Below are positions 38,813-46,858 of a stretch of 64,000 nucleotides of DNA, in pieces. A program made the translations under genes and the position numbers. A model generated the notes under the pieces. That model worked only from the letters and a program-made list of their open reading frames with translations. It was not told the origin of the DNA and did not search any database. This DNA comes from Cupriavidus metallidurans CH34 (GTDB taxonomy: Bacteria; Pseudomonadota; Gammaproteobacteria; Burkholderiales; Burkholderiaceae), in the NCBI RefSeq assembly GCF_000196015.1, contig NC_007974.2:2170001-2234000 (forward strand), written 5' to 3'. Every line of letters starts with the position of its first letter. Positions within the stretch are counted from its first letter, which is position 1.

Positions 38813-39337
38813 TTGGCGCACACGAATACTCCATGGTCGAGATTGGCTACGCGCACTGCACGAGGAGTGCTTGCGCGCAAGGACTTCTCTTTTGCCCAAC
38901 TAGCCGAACGCATCTCCGTTGATGGAATGCCTGAATCCCTGCGCGGAACGGAGAGCAAAATCCATCGAGGCACCTATAGCCTTGCCTTCTTTCTGGCAAT
39001 GCTTGATGTCGTTGGAGCGGAATACCCTACGCAATGGACAAAATTCATTGATTCGAATAAGTCCTGGGAAAATGCTGCCAAACATGTCTTCCTCCATGAG
39101 ATGAAAGCCCATGGGCTGAGCGTCAAGGACCTATCCGACCGACTTGAAGAACTAGGCATATCGCTTAAGCCAGAAAAGGTCGAAGCGCAGCTCGCGAATG
39201 GAGAGCTTCCATTCACGGCGTTTTTGCAATTGGCGCTGGTAGTGCCAGTCTCAGAGTTCACGCGATTCGTTGATCGCAATGACCTGCTGGAAGCTGCAGG
39301 CGACAGGGAATTCAGCGCTTTCCAAGGAAAGCCCTGA
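38813..39337 (+). CDS. Protein with two DUF6471-like domains
   Basis: About 174 residues with two tandem copies of a small HTH-like domain. The first is WSRLATRTARGVLARKDFSF through AFFLAMLDVVGA; the second is WENAAKHVFLHEMKAHGLSV through LQLALVV. This spacing (helix, A-x-L-A-x-R-L, ...S/F-L-x-x-L) matches DUF6471 as I recall it, a family of probable DNA-binding regulators. The likely start is the TTG at 38813, with AGAGGA six bases upstream; a TTG at 38783 is an alternative. It is divergent from the HAD-like gene. Confidence 0.6.
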   Translation: MAHTNTPWSRLATRTARGVLARKDFSFAQLAERISVDGMPESLRGTESKIHRGTYSLAFFLAMLDVVGAEYPTQWTKFIDSNKSWENAAKHVFLHEMKAHGLSVKDLSDRLEELGISLKPEKVEAQLANGELPFTAFLQLALVVPVSEFTRFVDRNDLLEAAGDREFSAFQGKP

Positions 39338-39479
39338 GCGTCTATTCCGGGAGCTTCGCACGGGCTGAAACACCGCCCAAAGATATGGCTCACATGGTGA
39401 GCAGATGGATAGAGCCCGGTCTATGCCGAGCATCAAGCTAGCAAGCTGCCATGTCGTTCTACTGTGGGCTCTTGCTGTA

Positions 39480-39564
39480 GTGCGATGAAAATCGCACCTC
39501 TAGAGTAGTCCGTCGGGCGAGAAAGGCAAGGGGATTTTCGTCCTTTAAGCCCACAGCCCGACGG
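39480..39564. terminator. Hairpins between DUF6471 and next gene
   Basis: A tight stem GTGCGAT-GAAA-ATCGCAC with a GNRA loop lies at 39480-39497. A second pair, CCGTCGGGC (39510-39518) and GCCCGACGG (39556-39564), encloses 37 bases. They lie between convergent genes and could stop transcription from both sides. Confidence 0.55.
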
Positions 39565-39572
39565 TGCACACC

Positions 39573-39974
39573 CTACTCGGCCGTGAGGCTAACGTAAGCG
39601 TCCGTGACATCCTGGGCCTCGAGCATCCGCCTATCGAAGATCCCATACATTGACGCAATGCACTTCCCGATCGCGGTGCAACCCGGCTCGCCCTGCAGCC
39701 GGAGTTTCTTGCCCGTCAGCGTCACCACCGAGCGTGACGACAGATTGAGAGCTGCCAATGGCAGCGAGGCCTTGAGTCGGCCACCTGGTGAAAATCGCCC
39801 GACAAGATGCACCCTCCCAGCTGGCGTTCTGATCAACCTCCACTCCTCGACAAAAACTATGTCGACGAGCTGGAGCGGCCAATTTCTCAACTCATCAAAC
39901 TGCTCAGGCTTCAGTGGCATCACACGCTCACGCCGCTGAATGAACTTCTCTTCTCTCGTTCTTGAGGGTCCCAT
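39573..39974 (-). CDS. Hypothetical protein, paralogue of the gene at 40222
   Basis: A 133-residue soluble protein. The core FVEEWRLIRTPAGRVHLVGR through VTLTGKKLRLQGEPG is beta-rich and resembles the 109-residue product of the next gene in length, order of strands and end (short Gly-rich loop, then a helix). MPLKPEQF at about codon 19 is an alternative start. The two look like members of one small unrecognised family. Same strand, 250 bases apart. Confidence 0.55.
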   Translation of the reverse strand: MGPSRTREEKFIQRRERVMPLKPEQFDELRNWPLQLVDIVFVEEWRLIRTPAGRVHLVGRFSPGGRLKASLPLAALNLSSRSVVTLTGKKLRLQGEPGCTAIGKCIASMYGIFDRRMLEAQDVTDAYVSLTAE

Positions 39975-40221
39975 TTCGTTCTCCTAATCACGATGAACGT
40001 AGCCCTTCGATTGGCCGTATCCACTGAGATTTTCTCAGGGGTACTTAGTCATGCATTGGTTAGATGCCTCAAGGACTACAATCGGACAGATTTACGCAGC
40101 GCATCCGAAAGCGGCACGCAACGCAAAAAGAGCTGGCTTCTCTATGGTTCTGATTTTTGCCAGCAAGAAAGCGTAAGTTTCCTCGCCAAAGCACAGCGAG
40201 ATAGCTCCGAACACGGCCCAG

Positions 40222-40551
40222 TTAGATGATTCGATGAGCGGGTTCGATATAGTCAGGCGTGACGTTCTTCTCCTCCTTTACGGCGTTGACCAACTTCCAC
40301 ACTGACCACACGTGCATCCCATCGGGGTCATGACCTGGGCCGCCAGAAAGGACATAGGTGCGTCCGCTTCTGGTCGTACCGGTCCGCGCGGCGGCATCGA
40401 AGGATTCGATTGCGGAGCTGACTCGCCCTGATCCGCTGTCCATACATCGGCCGACGAAGTGTCGCTCGCCGCGTTCAGTTTCGTAGACGGTCCAATGACC
40501 GAGGGTTATTTGCGGCCGTTCTTCGACAGCGGCCACTCTCCAAATAGGCAT
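40222..40551 (-). CDS. Hypothetical protein, paralogue of the gene at 39573
   Basis: A 109-residue protein starting MPIWRVAAVEERPQITLGHW. The segment WTVYETERGERHFVGRCMDS followed by TRSGRTYVLSGGPGHDPDG parallels the neighbouring 133-residue protein. Beta-rich N-terminal half and a helical C-terminal VWKLVNAVKEEKNV. No domain name can be given. Confidence 0.55.
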   Translation of the reverse strand: MPIWRVAAVEERPQITLGHWTVYETERGERHFVGRCMDSGSGRVSSAIESFDAAARTGTTRSGRTYVLSGGPGHDPDGMHVWSVWKLVNAVKEEKNVTPDYIEPAHRII

Positions 40552-40854
40552 ACGTGCTCCTTGCTAGGGACGCCCATCGGTAGCCGCAGCTCATCGACCA
40601 CGAAGCGCTCGGACGAACGCAGCGCGGCTGCATCAGCGAATGATGAGCGCGGAAAGCAAGAGCTACTGGCTCCTGCTGAACTCAATGTGGACGAACCAAG
40701 GGAAGTGACTGCCCGGGAATTGTCGTTCTCGTTGTGGTGGGCAATCCAGGAAGCACCGAGCGGCGCTTGAGGTCGAGTGTAGACGCTTTTGTTGGGTTTT
40801 CAAGGGCAGCCAGGAGCGGCGTGGAATTGCGGGAGGCGCAGCGATCGCGGAAGC
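40552..40854. other. Intergenic region without supported gene
   Basis: About 300 bases between two leftward genes. No ORF on either strand looks like protein by composition. It ends in the terminator of the gene to the right. Confidence 0.4.
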
Positions 40855-40881
40855 GAAAAAAGCGAGCGCTCAAGCGCCCGC
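40855..40881 (-). terminator. Intrinsic terminator of the gene at 40920-41411
   Basis: On the minus strand an 8-bp GC-rich stem (GCGGGCGC / GCGCTCGC, one G-T pair) with loop TTGA is followed by six T. It begins 38 bases after the stop codon of the 163-residue gene. Confidence 0.85.
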
Positions 40882-40919
40882 CGTAGATGTTGCTCAACTT
40901 CCCTTTCGCAATCCCCACA

Positions 40920-41411
40920 TCAGAACAACACACACAGGCTTACTGCACCAGTGCCTCGCGCGAACTCGAATGCTCGGCGAATGTGCACGTAGTACTCAAA
41001 GAACCTCTCGTCGCCCAGCGACCGCGCCGCGGCTTCCCATGCATCAAAGTCTGAAGCAATTTTCTCGCACACGACAGGGCCGATAGTACCTCCCGTGCTT
41101 CCTTGATGGCGAATCAGCTCGCAGAACGGAAACTGTCCCTCCGCTTCTTCGACACTCTTTTCCCCGACCATCTGAACCAGCTTCTCGCGCCACTTAAAGA
41201 AGTACATATCTTGGTCGGCGTTGAGCCAATAATTCTCTTCGCTTTCATACTGATACAGCGCGCCGACCTCCAATCCCTCCGGGTATTCCGGGTACTCGGC
41301 GTCGACCTCGATTTCAATCGTTCTGTGAGGCCAGGTGCCAGGGTAGTCCGGATCGTAGCCCTCGAGTTTCGTCAGGTTCTTCACTGCTGCATAGAACGGG
41401 CCCAAGCTCAT
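40920..41411 (-). CDS. Hypothetical acidic protein
   Basis: A 163-residue acidic protein (EVDAEYPEYPEGLEVGALYQ, YWLNADQDMYFFKWREKLVQ, WEAAARSLGDERFFEYYVHI). It has no signal peptide or membrane segment and is rich in Glu, Tyr and Trp. Acidic small proteins of this kind are common as immunity or antitoxin proteins, but no toxin gene is adjacent and I do not claim that role. It has its own intrinsic terminator. Confidence 0.6.
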   Translation of the reverse strand: MSLGPFYAAVKNLTKLEGYDPDYPGTWPHRTIEIEVDAEYPEYPEGLEVGALYQYESEENYWLNADQDMYFFKWREKLVQMVGEKSVEEAEGQFPFCELIRHQGSTGGTIGPVVCEKIASDFDAWEAAARSLGDERFFEYYVHIRRAFEFARGTGAVSLCVLF

Positions 41412-41563
41412 ATTTGCTCTCCAATATTCGATTCGCGATGCGTGATTGCACGCCTAGTCATGTGATGCATGCCGCAGAGAATGGCTTGCCAGGACGTATA
41501 GTCGAAAAATCGTCCATGAGAGCCTATCGCGACAAGCGTTAGAGGGCATCTCAGACGGCGTAG
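41412..41563. other. Intergenic region
   Basis: Short AT-richer spacer to the left of the zinc-ribbon reading. It holds the leader of the acidic-protein gene. Nothing else supported. Confidence 0.35.
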
Positions 41564-41830
41564 AGAGAAAACTCCCTGCAGCGCTTTGGGATTTCTAGTT
41601 CAGTCCGGTCGAGAAAAGTTTTCAGCATTTCCGGGAAGGCGAACAAAAGTAAGGCGATCTGCTCGCGCTGCGGCAAGGTTGTTGCTACGACCTTCCTTCG
41701 TCGCAATCTCGCGTTTGCAAACAGCAAAGGTTCGGTGAAGAACTTTCTTGTAGCCGTTTGCGATACGTGCGGCGAAATTGTTGGCACACCGGCACAATCC
41801 ACCCCGGCAATCCACAGAGTGCGGTCCTGA
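41564..41830 (+). pseudogene. Zinc-ribbon protein reading without start codon
   Basis: The plus strand encodes ICSRCGKVVATTFLRRNLAF followed by SVKNFLVAVCDTCGEIVGTP and a TGA. Two CxxC pairs 37 residues apart form a plausible zinc ribbon. The frame is open from a TAG just before 41564 but has no ATG, GTG or TTG, so the 5' end seems lost or a rare start is used. It is convergent with the restriction-like gene. The 41831-41961 remainder holds no supported gene. Confidence 0.4.
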
Positions 41831-41961
41831 CGCCTGCTGCCAAAAAGCCCTTTTGCCACCGGCAACAAGTGCTGGGTATGGGCCGTTTCTTACTCTGGAC
41901 CCGAGACCATATCCGCATGGGTTTCGATGTTTAAGCTGGCGAAACTCGATAGACGATTGGC

Positions 41962-43053
41962 CTATGCGACTTCTTCCACTTGGCCGCCAGAAGGGAGCGC
42001 CGACGTAGGCTTCCACTCAGGAGCAAGTGCGAGTAGCGCCTGGCGGGCCCCACCACATTGGTACACAGGGTACTCGTCACGCAACCTGGTCAAGTTGAGG
42101 TAAGCATGTAGCTTGAACTCCCCTCCGCCTGGCCGCGTGTAGACACCAAAACGCATGCCGTCCGTCACGATTAGGCGGTGACATTCTGACCTGGTCTGTG
42201 CGTATCCCAGCGCCTGTGACATAGCCGTCAGACATGAATCGTCCATCTTCTTTGCTTCAACAACCGCACACAGATTCTTGTCTTCTCGTGGCAGGCGCTC
42301 AAAGAGCGCCAAGTCGACACGGTTCCATTCCACCGCCATACGCTGCGGCGTCCAGCCCAGTGCGCGCATAAGCGGAACAACGAGATAAGCCACTGTTTCA
42401 TGCTCGGATGGCATCTTAGACCGCTTGTACCAATGGCCGATTCGCATGAGTTCGCCGATCTCTGCTAGAAGGTTCGAAATTGAAGCACTTGCTACACCGT
42501 GATCGAACAAGAATGAAGAAATCTCTGACAGAGAGATCTCGCGGTGTGAGACATTGGGTAAGGGCTTCGGTGCAGTTGAATCCCCGCTTGGCGAGAGCGT
42601 GAGCGTCTTGAGCCAATCGAAGACCGGACCATTGCTTAATCGCTGCGTCGTATCTCCCTGATTCAGGGCATAAGCTGGAAAAGTCTTGGGGCCGCCGACT
42701 GGCCTCCATAGCCACTTCACTCGACGCACATGCTGAAGGTCCCAGCCGTCAATATCGCCGAATTCGTCGTGCCATTCGTACGGACCGACTACTTCGCCTA
42801 CCCCATGCACTTGGCTCGTTCCAAGACGGAGTACAACGATGTCGCCGGGTCGCATATCACTTGAAAAACGTCGTAGGTCGGTGACTTTCCGCGGTGACCA
42901 GTCGTCCTTCAAAAGGGTCTCTTTTGCATCCGGCATGGGACCGGCATAACCTGGTCCGTTTAGAATTACATCCCAGTTCAAACAGATGTCCACGTAATTT
43001 CGATTCGTGTCGCCCGCCGCTTGCTGCCAGACTGTTTTTCCTGTCAGTTCCAT
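41962..43053 (-). CDS. Restriction-like protein: PUA/EVE-like reader plus PD-(D/E)XK nuclease
   Basis: A 363-residue two-domain protein. The N-terminal half (VWQQAAGDTNRNYVDICLNW, MRPGDIVVLRLGTSQVHGVG, VGPYEWHDEFGDIDGWDLQH) has the order of a PUA/EVE-type small-ligand or modified-base reader. The C-terminal half resembles the type I restriction R-subunit nuclease domain: VEWNRVDLALFERL gives the Asp and LCAVVEAKKMDD gives E-x-K. Together this suggests a modification-dependent endonuclease acting on foreign DNA. A TTG at 43122 would extend it by 23 residues; the ATG start is preferred. No methylase is adjacent, as expected for such enzymes. Confidence 0.65.
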   Translation of the reverse strand: MELTGKTVWQQAAGDTNRNYVDICLNWDVILNGPGYAGPMPDAKETLLKDDWSPRKVTDLRRFSSDMRPGDIVVLRLGTSQVHGVGEVVGPYEWHDEFGDIDGWDLQHVRRVKWLWRPVGGPKTFPAYALNQGDTTQRLSNGPVFDWLKTLTLSPSGDSTAPKPLPNVSHREISLSEISSFLFDHGVASASISNLLAEIGELMRIGHWYKRSKMPSEHETVAYLVVPLMRALGWTPQRMAVEWNRVDLALFERLPREDKNLCAVVEAKKMDDSCLTAMSQALGYAQTRSECHRLIVTDGMRFGVYTRPGGGEFKLHAYLNLTRLRDEYPVYQCGGARQALLALAPEWKPTSALPSGGQVEEVA

Positions 43054-43106
43054 TTCTGTGAACGCCTTCTTGGTGTTATCGCTAGAAACAAAGAAGCAAG
43101 TCTCGG

Positions 43107-43553
43107 CTATCGCCGCCGGCAAAATGCATCTGACAGTTTCTCGAGATCATCGAACTCTTCAGCTGCCTCAGTTAATGCGACAAGACCCTTTATAGTCGTG
43201 CGCTTAGCGAGGTATCGATTGGCGGATAGATAGCCATAGAAGTTGCCATCCTTGTCGACAATAGCGGGGGCACTAGTGCCGTATGTGTTCCAGGGAGACT
43301 CATTGTTGTACTTCGAACCGTAAGTTCCGTAGGGATTCCAGATACTGTCCGCCTGATATGGTGAGCCAAACTCACCGTAGGCATTACAGACTGAGCTACT
43401 CTCGTACTGCCCGCAGTTCAGACACCCTAGGAACGTCTTGTGACTGGTTCCCCCAAACAGCAAGAGAGCCGTCGATTGTGCACTGGCCTCGGAAGCAAGG
43501 CCTCCCAAGCTAGCTGCGACCAGAAAGGCGAACAGGCGCCCGTTTTTCCACAT
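43107..43553 (-). CDS. Secreted protein with YG-x-x-GS repeats
   Basis: A 148-residue exported protein. The signal peptide is FAFLVAASLGGLASEASAQS. The mature part has repeated motifs: AYGEFGSPYQADSIWNPYGT, YGSKYNNESPWNTYG, then APAIVDKDGNFYGYLSANRY. Two cysteine pairs are present (CLNCGQ and VCNAY). I recall similar small periplasmic proteins of unknown function. It directly precedes the restriction-like gene on the same strand. Confidence 0.65.
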   Translation of the reverse strand: MWKNGRLFAFLVAASLGGLASEASAQSTALLLFGGTSHKTFLGCLNCGQYESSSVCNAYGEFGSPYQADSIWNPYGTYGSKYNNESPWNTYGTSAPAIVDKDGNFYGYLSANRYLAKRTTIKGLVALTEAAEEFDDLEKLSDAFCRRR

Positions 43554-43661
43554 ACCCCCTCCATTTGTTCATGACTAGCGGCGACGGCACGCGACGCTAG
43601 CCCACAGCTGATGATGTCAACATGGGCATCCAGCAGCTCGTTACCTCGATCTCGACTTGCC

Positions 43662-44099
43662 CTACTGCCCAAATTGGGCCGCGCTGTATGCGTTAATCAA
43701 CGAGGGGAAGCCGCCGCTACCGCATATTTGGACTTGCAGGAAGTACGGTCGCCCGACGCGGATGAAATTGTTTGCAGCTCCCCGTGCAGCCCCGGGGAGC
43801 TTGCCGATGTTGGTCGGAACCGACCATTGATTGCCCCTCTTATCGGTAAACCGAAAGCTTTCAAGCGTCGCGCCGCTCGAGCTGAACTGAACTCCTTCAA
43901 CTGTCGCTGTCCCCACGAATTGCTGGCAGTTGTCGCCCGACTTGTCGAAGATCTCGTCCATGTTAACAAGCCCCGACACGACGGCTTCGGACGGCTTGTT
44001 TCCGACTGATTTATATGTGTAGACCACTCGCGGGTCGGGTTCGGCTGCTAAGGCGGCCAACGGTATCAAGAGGGCTGCGATCTTCAGAGCACGTTTCAT
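43662..44099 (-). CDS. Exported hypothetical protein
   Basis: A 145-residue protein with signal peptide MKRALKIAALLIPLAALAAE. The mature protein is beta-rich (VVYTYKSVGNKPSEAVVSGL, NCQQFVGTATVEGVQFSSSG, YFLQVQICGSGGFPSLINAY) with two cysteines that may pair. The ATG at 44099 is chosen because it opens the signal peptide; the frame is open further upstream. No family recognised. Confidence 0.6.
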   Translation of the reverse strand: MKRALKIAALLIPLAALAAEPDPRVVYTYKSVGNKPSEAVVSGLVNMDEIFDKSGDNCQQFVGTATVEGVQFSSSGATLESFRFTDKRGNQWSVPTNIGKLPGAARGAANNFIRVGRPYFLQVQICGSGGFPSLINAYSAAQFGQ

Positions 44100-44373
44100 C
44101 GGGTCAATTAGTAGTGGCTGGTCCATTTCTCCGGGAGCAGATTTTCCACGGACTTCCAGCACGGCGAGGGTAGGCGAAAGCAGGGTTGACAGACGCTGCA
44201 ACGCCTGAAGCGAGGACGGCCGTCTTGCGACCGGAAGCCGCCCTTGGATTCCGCCTGGCAACTTGTTCGCAAGATGGCGGAAATTCGGATTGCACCGGGC
44301 GGTGCGAAGATCTTCCACCATTACGGCGTCTTTTCCCGCGTTATATCTCATGCACGATCTACGTCACCTTGGT

Positions 44374-44640
44374 TATTCAAATTTAGTATCAATCATGAGA
44401 CTCAACCAGACGTATACGAGTAGGTCACACGTCGGCCGACCACAATGGTGACCGGCGGGAGTGCCCTGTCTTTCCAGATGAAAGGCTTCGGAGGTGACCG
44501 CTCCATTGGTCGGCTAGAAGACGGCAGCGATGGAGGGAGATTGGACGCTGTGGGGAAAGAGCTGAGACGTCCAACACGCAGGCGAAGATAGTGCGTGGCT
44601 CGAATGACTGTCGGAATCGTTGAATCTGGACGATGGAAGG
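44374..44640 (+). ncRNA. Conserved structured element, copy A (unknown RNA-like family)
   Basis: A 267-nt non-coding stretch that recurs, diverged, at 63727-63993. Stems visible here: GCCGACC-x2-AATGG (44435-44448) with CCATT-GGTCGGC (44503-44514); TTGGACG (44541-44547) with CGTCCAA (44568-44574); CACGCA (44575-44580) with TGCGTG (44592-44597); TCGT (44617-44620) with ACGA (44630-44633). In the other copy the same stems are kept with different bases, while loops such as GGCGAAGATAG are identical. This pattern is expected for a folded RNA (or folded single-stranded DNA). An AT-rich lead (ATTTAGTATCAATCA) is also conserved. Function unknown. Confidence 0.7.
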
Positions 44641-45194
44641 AGGCTCCCTATGCCGGTCCTAGGGGGCCTTCGGCATTGCCTTTCATCCCTAAAGGAAAGA
44701 TATCCTCCCAAAAACAGCGTAGAAATTGTCTCAATTGAGGATATGTATCTGGTTATTCCTGAGCCTCTGTGATCCCCTAGAGATTCTCCTATTGGAATAA
44801 CCCATTGAAGCAGCTACGCAGCGTTGATGCGCTCTCCTTGCCTCAGGTTTCCAGCTCCAATCCCGCTTCGCGGTCGGGCAGCCAGGGAAGGAGAGATGGA
44901 AGCGAGGCTCCCTTTACGCCCCTATTGGTAAGAGGTGCTCGCACGTTGCAGTCCTGCGCGTAATCCGCGCCGGCGTCCCCTCACCGTCTGCTTTGACCGA
45001 ATCCTGAGCTATTCCGGGGCATGAATCGGGGTGATTTGTCCGATTTGTGTAGGTTTCTTACCCCACTCTGTCCGAAAACTGTAGGTTGCTTCGCGGCTCC
45101 GGTTTCACAGCCGAGCCTCGGGGTCGGGGTTTCGAATACCGAATCTCGGGTCTCGCCCGCTCAGTGCTGAAATCGTCCACGACAGGGAGACTTT
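44641..45194. other. Non-coding stretch after structured element
   Basis: About 550 bases with no supported ORF. It contains several short palindromes, for example AATCCCGCTTCGCGG near 44865 and a TTTCGAATACCGAATCTCGG segment near 45130. It may contain the 3' part of a transcript starting at the structured element, or the promoter of the small ORF that follows. Confidence 0.35.
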
Positions 45195-45386
45195 ATGGAA
45201 CTAACCTGAATCGTTGTGCGCGAGTGCGGCGTGCCGGCCAGAATCCACGAGATGATCCCCTACGACTTGGGCGGCACGGCGCTGCGTGATTGGGCGCCGT
45301 GCCCTTGCTGCTACCGCAAGATGTACGAGATGCAGGTGGAAGGCGTCGTCCTGGCAGAGCTCGTAGCTGAGGGTGAATGGACGTGA
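45195..45386 (+). pseudogene. Small CPCC zinc-binding protein with TGA at codon 5
   Basis: A well-placed AGGGAG precedes ATG-GAA-CTA-ACC-TGA, and the same frame then continues IVVRECGVPARIHEMIPYDL ... APCPCCYRKMYEMQVEG to a stop at 45386. The in-frame TGA could be a CGA-to-TGA mutation. Alternatively a GTG at 45216 gives a 56-residue protein. The CPCC plus an earlier Cys suggest a small zinc-binding fold. No family recognised. Confidence 0.5.
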
Positions 45387-45440
45387 CTCCCATCGTCTCG
45401 GCGCCGTTGGTCACCGGGAAGATTTCACCCCCTCGATTTG

Positions 45441-46169
45441 TCACCCGGATGTCGGGGCTCTATGCATCCAAAACGTGAAGCGGAACTTGTCCGCCGGGTA
45501 GGTATTTACCGTGATGAGGAACGGCTTCTTCGCGTCATCAAGATAGGTTCGAGTGATCTCGAGCCCCGCGACCCCAGGCTCAACCAGCAATCGCCGCGCC
45601 ATCTCGCCTGTAATGGTCGTTGCGCCGATGGTCTGCTTGATATCCGCGACAGTGACACCCACGGTCTGCTCGATAATTTGGCTGAGCAGACCGGTGCCGT
45701 TGGGAACCAGGGGGGCGATTCGCTGGCCAATGTCGGGGTCAACATATGCATCGTTCCAGCATAGCGGCGTACCTTCGCTGTCCATCTCGGTGCGCAGCAT
45801 TCGAATTCTCAACCAGGTGGCCCCAGGCTTGCATTCCAGGGCAGCGGCCAGGCGCTCGTCCGCCACGACATTCGCCACGCCGAGAACCTCTCGTTCGGTA
45901 TGGCTGGCGTAGTTGACCAGGTCCTCAATCGTGTTGACGGACTTTGTATAGGTATTCGAGGTGGTATTTGAGCAAACGATGGTGCCCGCGCGGCGTCGAC
46001 GCGTGATTAAACCCAGGCCCTCGACGATGTCGAGGGCAGCACGGACCGTAGTGCGGCTGACGTCATACTGATCTGCGAGGGCCAGCTCGCTTGGCAGTTG
46101 GTCTCCAACAGCGAATTTTCCCTCGGTGATGCCCTTCACGAGAGTATTAGCCAGTTCTGTATAACGCAC
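45441..46169 (-). CDS. GntR-family regulator (HutC subfamily, UTRA domain)
   Basis: A 242-residue regulator. The winged HTH is at about 5-65 (ITEGKFAVGDQLPSELALAD, YDVSRTTVRAALDIVEGLGL, ITRRRRAGTIV). The UTRA ligand domain occupies about 85-235 (WLRIRMLRTEMDSEGTPLCW, GLEITRTYLDDAKKPFLITV). It is the last gene, on the same strand, of the tartrate operon, 113 bases after the beta subunit gene. A small acid such as tartrate is the likely ligand. An inverted repeat ahead of the operon is a candidate site. Confidence 0.88.
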   Translation of the reverse strand: MRYTELANTLVKGITEGKFAVGDQLPSELALADQYDVSRTTVRAALDIVEGLGLITRRRRAGTIVCSNTTSNTYTKSVNTIEDLVNYASHTEREVLGVANVVADERLAAALECKPGATWLRIRMLRTEMDSEGTPLCWNDAYVDPDIGQRIAPLVPNGTGLLSQIIEQTVGVTVADIKQTIGATTITGEMARRLLVEPGVAGLEITRTYLDDAKKPFLITVNTYPADKFRFTFWMHRAPTSG

Positions 46170-46281
46170 TGTTCAATCGGTCCCCAAACAGGCGGGCCCA
46201 AGTGCGCGCCCGGCTCAATATAAAGGAAGCCGGGCGGGCGCCCGGGCTTCGACAGGCGCTATCGTACACAAAGTCCGGCTG

Positions 46282-46845
46282 TCAGCTGTTCAGCAGCTTC
46301 TTGAAGCGTGTCACTTCCTCTTCGTACATGTCCCGGCCCTGCGCGTCGTTAGTAACGAGCAACGGGAAGTCCTCGATGACGAGGCGCTGGACGGCCTCTG
46401 TCTTCAAATCCTCGTAGGCAATGATCTCCGCGGACTTGATGCACGAGAACAACGTGGCCGAAATGCCGCCAATCGCAGAGAAACAGACCGCTGTGTTGGA
46501 CTTGCACGATGCCCTGATGGCGTCGCCCCGGTCACCCTTCCCGATAGCACCCTTCACCCCATATTCGAACAGCACGGTCGCATAGGGGTCCATGCGATAG
46601 GCCGAGGTCGGTGCCACCACCCCAATTACGTGACCAGGCTTGGTGGGACCCGGACCGCCATAGAAGACCACTTGTCCTTTGAGGTCGACCGGCAGCGGTT
46701 CGCCGCGCGCCAGCGTATCGACGAAACGCTTGTGGGCAGCGTCACGTGCCATGTAAATCGTGCCAGACAGCAGTACCTCATCACCAACGTTGAGTTGGCG
46801 AATTGCCTCTTCCGTCAGAGGCGTGGTGAGTCGATGTGTTGCCAT
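46282..46845 (-). CDS. L(+)-tartrate dehydratase / class I fumarase, beta subunit
   Basis: A 187-residue protein matching the C-terminal (beta) part of Fe-S class I fumarase/tartrate dehydratase. LSGTIYMARDAAHKRFVDTL, VVFYGGPGPTKPGHVIGVVA and GAIGKGDRGDAIRASC are family motifs. It forms a heteromer with the alpha subunit encoded 13 bases upstream. L-tartrate to oxaloacetate is favoured over fumarate hydration because of the TarD-type neighbour, but the two activities are not separable by eye. Confidence 0.88.
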   Translation of the reverse strand: MATHRLTTPLTEEAIRQLNVGDEVLLSGTIYMARDAAHKRFVDTLARGEPLPVDLKGQVVFYGGPGPTKPGHVIGVVAPTSAYRMDPYATVLFEYGVKGAIGKGDRGDAIRASCKSNTAVCFSAIGGISATLFSCIKSAEIIAYEDLKTEAVQRLVIEDFPLLVTNDAQGRDMYEEEVTRFKKLLNS

Positions 46846-46858
46846 AATGGCCCGCTCC

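Noticed and set aside
44374..44640. Assignment of the structured element to HEARO/omega RNA, group II intron or 6S RNA
   Set aside because: I could not match diagnostic segments of these families, and no IscB/TnpB or intron protein is adjacent; left as unknown.
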